Origin: Apostichopus californicus
Taxonomy: Eukaryota; Echinodermata; Holothuroidea; Aspidochirotida; Stichopodidae
Assembly (NCBI GenBank): GCA_020650975.1
Contig: JAIPMN010009261.1
Location: 1 to 50,177 of the forward strand
Length of the DNA: 50,177 bases
Reading direction: 5' to 3'
The translations under genes and the position numbers were made by a program. Positions within the stretch are counted from its first letter, which is position 1; every line of letters starts with the position of its first letter. The notes beneath the pieces were generated by a model. The model was given only the letters and a program-made list of their open reading frames with translations. It searched no databases and was not told where the DNA came from. Below are positions 22,737 through 33,999 of this stretch, piece by piece.

Positions 22737-24240
22737 TGACGGTTGTGCTATGCTGCGAGAGGAGTCATCCACCAAGATGTAGAATCTATGGAGGTTGGTC
22801 AGTCACCAGAGAAAACTCCAAACTCAGAAGAACTTCAAGTGGAGCCGAATCGGACCAATTCTTGAGGATGGTGTTATTGGGCGTATTACCGGTCGGCAAG
22901 TTGATGTGTGGTGTTCCTTCATTGCTCATCGATACTATCCCAACATTAAAGCATGGGAAAGAAAAGTACCTTCATGGCGGTAGTACATCCAAATCTGATA
23001 CCTGATGGTGTTTGTGTATGTCACTTTGACCTTACATGGAAGAAGCAGACTTGAAGTGAGTCTGTACTCATAGCCATAATGTAGCATAGATGCCTGTACG
23101 CATACTGGCTGTCATGGATGTGTACCTGTACTAATAGTACTCAGGGCAGTTAGACAATCAAGTACAGATACTAGTGGAATATGAAGTATTCATAGTAATG
23201 CTGAGAGCTGTTTACTCTTAATTGTACTCATTCAAGGGGAATTTACTTGTAATCATATTCATCGTGTTGTACAAGTTATCTATTACTACACCACTCCCTG
23301 GATGTACGACACAAACATGCATATATATATGAACAGTAAGAATCCCCAAAATCTCTTACAATTGCTTTAAATGGAGATAAATAAGAGAGACAGAGTTGAG
23401 TAATTTCAAATGCATCATTTTATATTCTGATGTCTCCTTGAGTAAACTGTGGGCTTGACGAAGCACACTAAAGTTTCATATAAACCTTTAGCCGGCAGCT
23501 GGTTTCTCTGTGAAAGAGGAGTAAACACTTTCCCATTCTGTGCATGAGGTGTCCAAATCTTTTCAACTACCCTCCATCACTTTCAAGTTTTTTTTTCCGA
23601 TCTCTATATTTTGCTGCTCTGTATTTTGACACCTTGAAAACTGGGTTTGTTTTAAAGTCGCTTCTCTCATTGGTTACTCGCTGTATTTTAATACTTTGAA
23701 TTGGATGAAGTCTTCCCAAAGCAATTTACCTTCAGTTATGTTTTTCTATATCATTCTGAAAATCTAGAGATTATTTTAGTGGGTTTTTTTTCTCTCCCTT
23801 TTTCCATAAACAATGTTCACATCTGCTTATGTTGAATGGATGAATTGATACTTTTTATAAAGTTGTTATCTGGGCATAGGTGAAACTGAAATAGTACCAT
23901 ATCTTTGTGTTCAATCAAAAAGTTTAAAAACATTGGTGAACACCAGTAGCAAATGCTTGGGTTTAGAATTAACTTGTGTTGACTCACATTATACTGCTTT
24001 GAAGGATAGAACATTCTTTGGGTCTTGCCTAAGTCATCTATTGCAGTCTGTACACATTACCAATATCACATTCTCAATATCAGTGTTGAAGTACATTCAT
24101 ACATGAAGTTTGTATGTATCAAGTATTGTTGTATTGCACAAATGTGCAGGCAAATTTCATGCCAGATACTGACTTGCTAATTTTGTTTCTTCCAACAATG
24201 GCATAAAATTCATTATCAGACATCAACCAAGTTTCCATGC
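22737..24240. other. MBTPS2 3' flank, presumed 3' UTR
   Basis: The first 250 bp are GC-richer than the rest and have open frames in two phases, but no recognisable domain and no splice signals linking them to a gene. The remainder is AT-rich. No polyadenylation site can be chosen confidently. Confidence 0.4.
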
Positions 24241-24260
24241 CAAACAAGCAAAGATAAATA

Positions 24261-24560
24261 ATGACAATAATATGCATTTGTAAAGCGCTTTTATCCAGTT
24301 AATAAAAAAACTGCTCAGAAGCGCTGCAGGAGCAAAGTACCCAAAATGGACACAACAGATATCAAACAAATGGATACGCATTCATGAATAAGAACGTCTT
24401 GAGTTCTATCTGGAAAGTTGACACATGCTGGATTGTCTTCAGATGTAAGGGGAGACTGTTCCAGAGCTGTGGAGCTGATCTAGCAAAGCAACGTTCCCCA
24501 TAGGTGGAAGTGCGAACAGTAGGAACAGATAGCATATGTTGTACGCTTTAAGGTGGGAAT
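24261..24560. repeat. Dispersed repeat with GTAAAGCGCTTTT and 'TTCCAGAGCTGTGG' blocks
   Basis: ATAATATGCATTTGTAAAGC is followed by GCGCTT, a second AGCGCTG, then blocks resembling 'GTCTTGAGTT..GGAGACTGTTCCAGAGCTGTGG' and 'AGCAAAGCAACGTTCCCCAT'. This arrangement recurs in dispersed repeats of marine animals. It shares the AGCGCTT end with the 19.13-kb repeat. Confidence 0.5.
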
Positions 24561-24786
24561 TTTTTTATTATGAAGAATCCTTAAATTGGTGGTAGTATCT
24601 TCTTGGATCTGATGAATAAGGAGGACAGCAGCAGCATCCGATAGGAATTGCCATTGTTTTAATATAATTATGAATAACTTTGTTTAGAGAAATAGTAGCA
24701 AAGTCTTCTTACTATCATCCACTCCTAAATTTCACACGCCGAACCAAATTCAGATATATTTGTGTGAAAACGTCGTAAGAAGATAG

Positions 24787-24810
24787 AAAGTGCTGGGTTA
24801 CCAGCACTTT
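24787..24810. repeat. Perfect 10-bp hairpin with GTTA loop
   Basis: AAAGTGCTGG, GTTA, CCAGCACTTT: a perfect 10-bp stem with a 4-nt loop. No transcript context is known. Confidence 0.7.
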
Positions 24811-25309
24811 TAGAAGACTTGTTTAAGATATAAGTGGAAGATCTTAACTTTTATGAGGTGAGGTGTATCAGTAAGAAGTGAGTCAATCTGATTTTGTAAC
24901 CCGGGGAAGAAAGTGAAAAAGTTTGTCAGAATTTTTTTTAGTATTTTACACATTGGATGGCATCACATTTTGAAGTGAAAATGTTTGGTTATCATAAAGA
25001 AAATGGTGGACCTATTGGTTCTGTGTTAAAATGTTTTTGCATTTTATGTATTAATTTGGCCTTTTTACACATAATTTCTTGCTAGGCGATGCTAGATCTA
25101 CGAATTAAGCCCTGCTTTCTAAAGATAAAATATCTCTTTCTATAGAAGCATAGATTGACTTGACATGGGACACAGTGTGTTTTACCCACATTTTTAGTTG
25201 TATACATAAAAACACAGAGAAACGTTACAGCCTGTTTTGCTCTGGGTAGACAAGTGTGGCCCCTGAAGTATCAGGGAAGAATGATATATGTATAGATCAT
25301 ATCATTGGG

Positions 25310-25323
25310 ATTGCCATGGTAAC
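25310..25323. promoter_or_regulatory. RFX X-box-like palindrome
   Basis: ATTGCCATGGTAAC matches the RFX palindrome except at the first base and fits the degenerate right half-site RGYAAC. It lies in gene-free DNA. Confidence 0.35.
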
Positions 25324-27884
25324 GAACACAATTTACATCTCCCATCTGAATATCACGAAGGGAAGAGACTGTCGACACATACAGTATTAATTTGATTTCG
25401 TACTCAATGGACCCGTTAAGAGCTGTTTGTAATAAATTGAGAAGCATGTTTCTTTCTGAAATAATTATTGGCCTTCATAAATTATGCCATTATGAGAGGG
25501 AGAGGTTTGCTCGTACATTCAAGATCACTAATTTTACAAACTGACTGCAGTGTAAACTGTTCTCCAAGTAACAACTCTTGAAGATAAATAACATTGAATT
25601 TTAGTTGAGCACATTTTTATTCCAAGTTTCTGAATCAAATGTTGCTGTCTATAGTCAAACATGGTATCTAGGTTTAATAGATGCTTCACAGAAGAAGCAC
25701 AAAATACTTATTAATTTAAGCAGGGTATATCTGGTAGTCCGAATATGATCTACAGTTTCTAAAACTACGGGATAGACAGGCAAATCATTCCTCTCCTTTG
25801 AAAGGGTAATAGAGGAATGGAGTAGCTCGTCCAAGATCATCAACGATGGGGGTGGGGGGCGGTGGGCTTCTGGAGGCTCATAAGAGGGATACTTAGGTGT
25901 CTTAAACATAACAAGAGAATGTTTTTGTTTTATTGAGGATGGGATGGGGGGGGGAGGGGAGGGGAGTGGGTGGAAGATTCTATTACAGCATATGACAGTA
26001 CAACCCATTCCAAATATCATTTGGTTCCATGTGTGTGATTTTGAATTTCCTAAGATTGCTCTGGGTATGTTGCTTTGTGTCTACTTCATGTATGCTTACT
26101 ATTGTAGTACAAATGTGTACACATTGTATTATGAGGAATAACATGTTTTTATCCCAATAACATACCTCGCATGTTGCTCTTCGCATCTGTCTATTCATGA
26201 GGATGCTGAGACTGACATTGTAATACACTGTATGTTTGTAGCTTCTCTTGATAAGAATTTGAATTCTACGGTCTTAAAAGCTCTTATATTTGTCCAACTT
26301 TTCCTATCATTGCCTATTTTCAGAGCCATTATTATCTTCTTAGGTTGTTACATTAAATGACTAATTATGTTTCGTTATCTTGTTGAATGAGTCTTAAATT
26401 GCCAAATTTATTTGAAAAAAGTTCTTTTTTTTGCCTTTTTATCTTCAAAGACTGCTTTCATTCTGTTGATATGTTATGATACATTATGACGAGGTGTGTG
26501 TATGTTTATGTGTAGGAATGTACAGGAAGGGGTGGGGGAGGGGGGTATGTAAGGATCCGTTCCCAATGTACGCGGGACAAAATTCATTTTGGAATTTCCT
26601 TGCCCACTCTCTGAAGTTAAGTCATTTTCCCATGCTACCAGGATATATTAATAAAAGTTACATCAGATAAATACACAATGTAGAACATTAATATTGACTT
26701 GAGAGGTGAGTTGATGCCACTTAATAGTAAAAACATTTTATCAAATGACTTTTGTCAAATTTTGAAAATGTCATCACTTCTCCAATCATGGCAGTCACCT
26801 TTTTTCAGTTTCTACAACATTCTCCATGGTTTCCATGACAACCTTCTATTCCTGCTAAAATCTCTTCCTTGCTGATCTCTATAGCACCAAAATATGATGG
26901 AAGAAAAAGTCCTAACCATTTGTCAGCAAAAATTGTGATTTCAACATTTATGTCAAATCATAGATATTTCAGTTTGTGCCAATAGAAATTGAATGGGGGA
27001 AGAGGTGTAATACAAACTATGATGTTAAGAATGAAATCTTACATATCATGCTCACTGTGATCAAACAAATTTAGCCATTTATTTCATGTTTCAAACATTT
27101 TGTAACTGGGGAGCATCGCTGAAGTTTAGCCCCGGCTAACTGATTTACCGTATTCTTTGCGAAAGTACAAATAAAATATAAATAAAAGTAATTACTCGAG
27201 TGAAAAACGGGTGAATCTAGTGAAATCGTCAATAAGTTTTTTGAATAATTTTAGTACTAACTACAATCATCATATATTCATATTTGTTACTCAGATATCA
27301 GATCATAAAAGATAACCAAACTTTAACATGTGTTTTGATTGAACAGTTTAATGTGTTAAAAGGACGTTTTGTACCATGTAGAAGCTATCAAATAATGGAA
27401 AATAATTGGAAGAGAGATATTAACAGGATACATGATCATAATAGCTTGGTCTCCTATGTGACAAACACATTAAATTTTATTCAGTAAAATGGAGGTATCG
27501 CTATCCCAGTTTACCTTATCTCAAATTTTGATCAAAGATCTTGCAAGTTAATATATTCATTTGTTGCATGAGCAGAGCAAGCATATCCCGGCTAATTTGT
27601 GTTTTATATCATAACATAAGCTGGTAACATATGCCTGTTATCATCCTAGTATGGTTAATGAACCAAACACTCAAGGTTTTGTTTTCTTTCTGTCAATGTC
27701 CTGCCGGGAGTTTCAAGTGGTTTCATTAACATCCCAGTACGCTCAAGAGAAAGCATCTCGTCGACGTCTCCGTGGCTGTCCATTTGCAGAGTTAGTGCTA
27801 ATGACATTTGAATCTCTCATGGAGATGTTGATCATTATTCATGCAATTGCTGATGTCTGTGCGTTTTCCTGAGAAAAGGACTAA

Positions 27885-27897
27885 GTTGCCTAGCAAC
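27885..27897. promoter_or_regulatory. RFX X-box with 1-nt spacer
   Basis: GTTGCC-T-AGCAAC fits GTNRCC-N(0-3)-RGYAAC exactly. It directly follows a GC-richer patch at 27,695-27,870. Confidence 0.35.
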
Positions 27898-29034
27898 CAG
27901 AGTGTGTCGCTTTTCATGACTTTTTGTAAGGTCATTTTCCTCACTGTGTGTTTTCAATGTTGACACATTATTTTATAGATGAGCCTAACGTTTCCACATT
28001 CCGGGAAAGCTCTTGACAATGTAATATGATGTATCAGGAGTATTTGGGAAATGTTTGTAATTCTTAAGCAAGTGTCTGACAGTTCTTAACGGAAGGAGTA
28101 TGATTGTGTAGGCATGATTTCTTTCACTAAACACTAACCATTTATGTCCACCCCGCCAACCCCCGACCCCAGATCAAGGATAAAAACCAGTGAGTCTGAC
28201 AGACATGCTGATGTCATTTTATACCATCTGTCATCAGAAATGTGCAAGGGGTAACATTCAAGCATGTAATGTTTACATTGTAGGATGGTACATTGAACAA
28301 TACTAGATCATCTACCATACTAGGAAGAGATTAAGGCTTGCTAGGAAGGGAGGTTGAGGGGGGGGGGGCAGATTGGGAAGTGGGTAGGGCTTATAGAACA
28401 ATATTAGTTTTCTGTCAATTTGCACATCTCTCTCATGGATTTCTGGTATTAATTGTGTTAACCTTATATGGAAACAACTCTAATAATATTCACAATTTAA
28501 AAAGAATAATGATTAATGATGATTAGAAAGAAGTAAATTCTATAAATGATTCCATTCTTTTTGTTTCTTTCAATCTTGAGGTTTTGTATATTTTTCTATT
28601 GCTGCCATTTTTTTATGTAGATACTTTTTACATTTTGTATGAATATAGAAGATAAATTTATATCATTTGTTCTTTTTTATTATTTCCTTTGTATTAAAAT
28701 TAATCTAATCAAGATGAATTTATTAGTGATAACCCCCCATGTAATTTTATTTTATTTCAGGTGGCTAAACTTTGGAGATAAGTTGTGTGTGTGCAAATAT
28801 TACTCTACACTTGTACTGTAAGTAAGGCATAAACCACTAACTATAAACAGCAAGGGAGATGGGGGTGATGGGGGGGGGGGTGGCACCCATAATTATGCTA
28901 AGAGAAATGGAATTATTTTATTCAATTGTTGAGTAAAACTAGAAATCTTGTTTTAGTTTGAGATCAATAATATTACAATTGGTGCAAAATTTGGTAAACC
29001 TGCTGGAATCGCACTATCTATCTAATTTATCATT

Positions 29035-29181
29035 CTTCTGTGCCCATTTCCCACCCACTCTTCTGTGCCCCTTTCCCCTCCCAGTCTTCTGTGCCCCTTT
29101 TCCCTCCAATCTTCCATGTCCCTTTCCCCTCCCACTCTGCTATGCCCCTTTTTCCCTCCCACTCTTCCATGCCCCTATCCT
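29035..29181. repeat. C-rich 26-bp minisatellite, six copies
   Basis: Degenerate units of the form CTTCTGTGCCCCTTTCCCCT plus CCCACT, 25-27 bp each. The plus strand is pyrimidine-rich throughout. Confidence 0.85.
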
Positions 29182-30050
29182 GTAATTTCTCCACTATTAA
29201 CCTCATCATCTACCCCACCCTCCATAATCCTCCATATGATTGTGTTGTCCTTTATGTAAATTTTAAATATCCCAAAGCATAATACAGTGATATATTCAGC
29301 TAATCATTTATCCTCTCCCAGTACGGATGGGACTTTCCCGCCGGTTAAAGAGATAGTCACATTCGGTTAAAGAATTTAATTGACGTTCATCAAATTTGTT
29401 CCCGTTGGAGGTGAGAGACGAAATGAACCAGTCACCACGGTGACACGGTACAATTTGACACTTCCCAAAAGCTGAGCCAAGCAGGAAGGGGTACCTCGAG
29501 GGGTTGGCAAGTGAATTAGCTGAAATAAATGTTAACTTCCTCCCATAAGAGAGTATTAGCTGTGGGAGGAGAGAAGAGGAAACGTTACTTTAGCGTATAA
29601 GTTTAAATGACATTATCTGTGGAGTAGAAGCTTGATATTACTGAGAAAGGCGATCTGCTGAAATTCAGAAGTTCAAAAAAGTTGACATCAAATCTGTTAA
29701 GCACAGGAAATAGGTGATGGATTGTCTGTAACAGGTCAATTTCCTGTGACCCGATGATAACCTTACAGCTGTTCAAAAAAGTGAAAAATAATATTTAATA
29801 ATATTTGATCAATGATATCCTACATCTTTTTACATCTCTTTTGGTCAATAATGGTACATTTTCAGAATTTCTGCCTCGGGAGCTTTCTGATAATAATTTA
29901 AAAAAAATGAAAAAAAATTGTTTTGATACTGTATACAATATATTACACACCAGAAATACAACAAAGCTGAAATTTGATCACACACTCTAAATCCTGTACA
30001 AGTACAGATCCCAATTCTTGAAAAGCCTAAAACAAGTGAGGGCCTAAGGC

Positions 30051-30497
30051 TAAGGTGACCAGACGTCCCCGATATTCGGGGACAGTCCCCGATTACAGTG
30101 TGCTGTCCCCGATGAACAAGTGTCCCCTAAAATGTCCCCGATTCGTCAAAATGTTCTGGAATTTCGAAAATATCCCAAATTATTAGTAAAATAATTGTAA
30201 AAACAAAATTTAGTCAAGTGTGCAGTCGCAGATAGGAACTAACCAGTATTTCAGGTGGGCCAGTGTTAAGTGGAAACATTGTTAAAATATGCTAGTTCGA
30301 TCTGGCCTAGCACTCTTTCGTAAAGTAAGTAAATTTCATCTAAGAAAAAGCTACATTTTATAAAATAAAATTGATTTAAAAAGTGCTTCCAAGTATCACC
30401 ATTTTACATATAAGCACCCCCTCCCCTTAGACCCCTCCCCCATATCAGTCACGCAATAAATGTCCCTGATTCCAGTCAGGCAAATATGGTCACCTTA
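30051..30497. mobile_element. hAT-type non-autonomous transposon, 447 bp, with perfect 8-bp TSD
   Basis: The ends TAAGGTGACCA and TGGTCACCTTA are perfect inverted repeats. The flanks carry identical 8-bp CCTAAGGC duplications (30043-30050 and 30498-30505), the hAT hallmark. Inside are several GTCCCCGAT words near the left end and GTCCCTGATT near the right. There is no transposase frame, so it must be mobilised in trans if at all. The intact duplication suggests a fairly recent insertion. Confidence 0.88.
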
Positions 30498-30505
30498 CCT
30501 AAGGC

Positions 30506-33500
30506 TGTATTTACCTTAGTAACCCTATGGGATAATCTGGCCAATGTCTAGAAACTTAATAAATACAAGAAGGAAAACAACAAAAAACAAAATAAAATCC
30601 TGTACAGGTGATGTTTATTTAATTTTTTGGTCAACATTATATTCTTTTCTCCCTCTGAACAGGCAACAAACTTTCAAAAAACTACACACATCTGGTCTAA
30701 AAAGTTATTGAGATCTTAGAAAATAGAATACAAGTGGCATTTACATAACAATAAATTATTATTACTGGCAAGCCTATCTAACCAAAAAATATATAATATA
30801 TATTCAAGAGCTAGACACAGAACAATCAAAGAAAAAGAGAAAATTATGTACAAGACTAAACAACGACATTTTTTTAAGACAAAGAAAAAAGTTGGAACAA
30901 AAAGGAGCTTTATTTACATATGAATATTTTTGACACCAACCCCTTTAGAAGCGATATCACTAAAAAGTTATGACCCAAAGTATTATGGAGCAGAATATAT
31001 GAATCGAAGCTACAAGTGTCCTCTCTGATCAATCAATCAATCGATTTCTAAGCATTTCTTGTGTACAGGTAGCAGCTATTTATTTATTGCTATTAACCAC
31101 ATGTGTACAGAACTAATGCACAGAATTAATACTGACTGAAAACAATAGCGGATTAACTAGTGTGTGCAACGTCTACAGAGAGAAGCAATTATTGGACAAG
31201 AAACTTGTCTTTAACCCGCTGAATTGAGAAGCCACATTTCGGGAAAATTGTCTGCGGTAAAAAGTTGCAAGCTCAGCATAGCTTAATAAAATAATTAATT
31301 TGTTGTTATATCTTTAGGCTGACGGCTGCTTTAATGTATTGTTTTATTCGAAAGCGAGTGTTTTTTTTCTATTTTATGAAGAACAATATATACCAATATG
31401 CCATTAAACATGTCACTGTGGACTGTGTGCAGACTATATATAAACAAAGAAGGCTTCGTTTGCCATTGAAATTTGTTTACTGGGCAATTGTACAAGTTTC
31501 TTGTAACGTGAGTAGTACGACATGTTATAATCGTATAAAAAACAGGACTTTTATCTGCTAATCAAGCACAGTATACATTATGATGATATTACTAGGGACT
31601 AGCTCTCATATTTCAAGTCATTGATTAAGAACAAGAAGACACAATGTCCATATTTCTTAGCATTCAATACAAGTAGTAATAAAACTTTAGCTCTATTCTC
31701 AGTCCTGCTAAAGAAATCGTTTAACCGTCGATCAATTAAACTTTGTAGCTTCTATTTCTTAAATCCTTGTCAAAACACAAAATCACAATTTAAACTAAAT
31801 CTGTCTTACAAAAACAAAGTCAAAACCAGACCCACAAAATTTAGAGGAAAAAAATATGTAAATATGTATATATCTGTATAAATCTATATATTAGCTAGCA
31901 ATCCTTTCTGTAACCATGGAAACAATATTTTTAGTTCTAATATCACCAATTCAGTATCTTTACTAGCAAAATGAATTTCTATATTTTGAAACTAATACTC
32001 CACAGAACTCTCTCAGGCTTGTTTATTTACTCATATTTTGACTCTCTTGTTTATTTTGTTTAAAAGAACACTTAAAAAATACACCAAAAAATGAGAAAAG
32101 ATGAATCAGGAAAATACAAACCTGTAAATTATGATTATTTTTTTGGCCTGGTGGGGGGGGGGGGAGAGTAGAGGAGATGGAGGGGGGAAGGGTTCTTGGA
32201 GTTATAACCACATGCTACTTTCTAAAAACCTGTAAATAATTGATCAATCTATGCCTTGCTACAATGTTGTCACATATTTTGGGGGTATATTAAAAGAAAA
32301 AGAAAAATTGAAAGAAATGTCAATTATAATGATTTTATATTGTTTTAAGTTAATTCCCAGTTTACTTGATTGCATACTTTTGGCTTTATAAGACCCTATT
32401 TATTGCTTTAATTAATTAACCCTGCAAATAATAATTGTTTAAAGACACAAGCTATAATTAAGACATGAATGATTTACCAAAGGCTAATTAAGCCAAATTA
32501 CATGAAATTTTCATTCTATTATAAACATTATTATTCACCTTTCTTTGTTTCATTATTATTATTTTCTCTTTCTCAAACTTAACACTTTTCTTATCATGTA
32601 GTGATTATATTTAGTCAATCACATATAATTTGTCTGACTACTAAAACATGTAAAATCATCTTAAAGCCATATAAGTGGTGTACAACAACAAACAACAACA
32701 AAAATTCTCAAAACTAATATCAAACTGAAGTGGCATATTGGAAGCCATGGTAACCGATATAAAGATTGTCAGCATTCAACTTTTGAGCGTGCAAAAATTG
32801 GCTGAGAGTTGACGTAATAGTTTTGGAAGAGATTCTAACCCCACAAAAAATCAGGCATGGACCGTTTTAATTAACCAGTCGATAATATCAACAAGCGAAA
32901 TTTGACAAAGTGGAGAAAGTGCCATAGACCCCAGCTGCTAATTATATGTTGATAAACAGGTTAGTATAAAGCATCATTGCTATGTGCAAAATGATTACAA
33001 ACACTGCTGCCAAAAGTTGCTTTTACATACTATATCATCTCCATTCATCTTAAGTACAAGCACTTCTCTACCAAACACCCCACAATGCCCAATTAATCCT
33101 CCACCCCCCCCCCCCTTTCCTCTCTTTTCTTCCCTTCTGAAGAACTAGTCTAGTCTTTTTAAGACCCCCACATGCCCACCCCATTCTGCTCAATTGGATC
33201 CAGAAGCCTGTGGATGACATTTTGTTCTATATGCATCATTCTTTTGACATATAAGATTAAGCTTTACCCACAAAAATAAGTTTGATATTCTTTTTTAAGT
33301 CAAATGCTTTATCCTGTTTTTTTTTTTTTCCCGTCCACAGAATAAAGCAAACATACATTCTGCTTTACTTACAAATGACTTATTTTGTTCTTGTTCGATT
33401 TTTTTTCTTCAACAAGGAGAGAACGAAAACAGTATTCTGTAAATATATTCCCAGCTGTCTAACAGAAAGCTTCAGCAAATTAAAATTTCTACAAATCTTC

Positions 33501-33740
33501 TCCTCACTGAATCAAATTGGAATCCTTTTTAAAAATTATCACTCATGAATATGCATCACCTGTCCCATTCCATATCATCTGAAAGTCTGAAGACATTTAA
33601 AAAAGTGTTAAAATTCAAACAAGTTGCAAAACATCAGAGAACGAAATAAAATGTGGGTGAAATGTTTGTTACATCTGTTATTTGTGGTTTCAAGGTTTCT
33701 TGAAATTCATGAGCTTGTAAGAGTAACAGACCAGACATAA
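30506..33740. other. Very AT-rich intergenic DNA
   Basis: Long A/T stretches with G-tracts at 32,151 and C-tracts at 33,100. GTAACCATGGAAAC at 31,910-31,923 is X-box-like. It could include distal 3' UTR of the NHS-like gene, but nothing in the sequence decides this. Confidence 0.4.
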
Positions 33741-33749
33741 ACTAACATA

Positions 33750-33998
33750 TTATTCTTTGCTGTTTCCAGGGAGCCCCCCAGCAGTCCCTCCTTTTACGGC
33801 CTCAAGAGTTTGACGCAACCATGGATAATTATTTTCTAGAATCTTGAGTTTAGCCACCGCATCGAATCTTTAGCCACGATCTGCCTCCTGCAGTGATTTC
33901 AATCCCTTTCAGTTCCCTACAATTGACTACATTTTCAAGTCCATGTAAATGCGCGACAGGTCTTTAAGTTTCCTCCTGATGGCGTCTGAAGCCGAGAT
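33750..33998 (-). pseudogene. Broken protein-like frame, 83 codons with three internal stops
   Basis: In one minus-strand frame, segments of 23, 12 and 39 codons look protein-like (for example DAIRRKLKDLSRIYMDL and AKLKILENNYPWLRQTLEAV). They are interrupted by TAG at codon 24, TGA at 30 and TAA at 43, and closed by TAA. The patch is clearly GC-richer than its surroundings. A pyrimidine-rich ATTTTAAG acceptor precedes it. It could be a decayed exon, an alternative terminal exon with mis-read introns, or chance. I do not recognise the protein. Confidence 0.25.
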
Positions 33999-33999
33999 C

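Larger units (their letters stand above)
24820..30042. other. Intergenic, no gene supported
   Basis: AT-rich DNA with G-tracts near 25,845-25,975, 28,358 and 28,868, X-box-like words at 25,310, 26,829 and 27,885, a C-rich minisatellite at 29,035 and GC-richer patches at 27,695-27,870 and 29,310-29,600. Open frames are short, overlap on both strands and show no domains. Confidence 0.5.

Noticed and set aside
22736-23005. 89-codon frame just after the MBTPS2 stop
   Set aside because: No domain or splice signals; best explained as 3' UTR, although its composition is GC-richer.
25845-25975. G-rich tracts as quadruplex signals
   Set aside because: Many similar G or C homopolymer tracts occur across the window on both strands, so no specific role can be argued.
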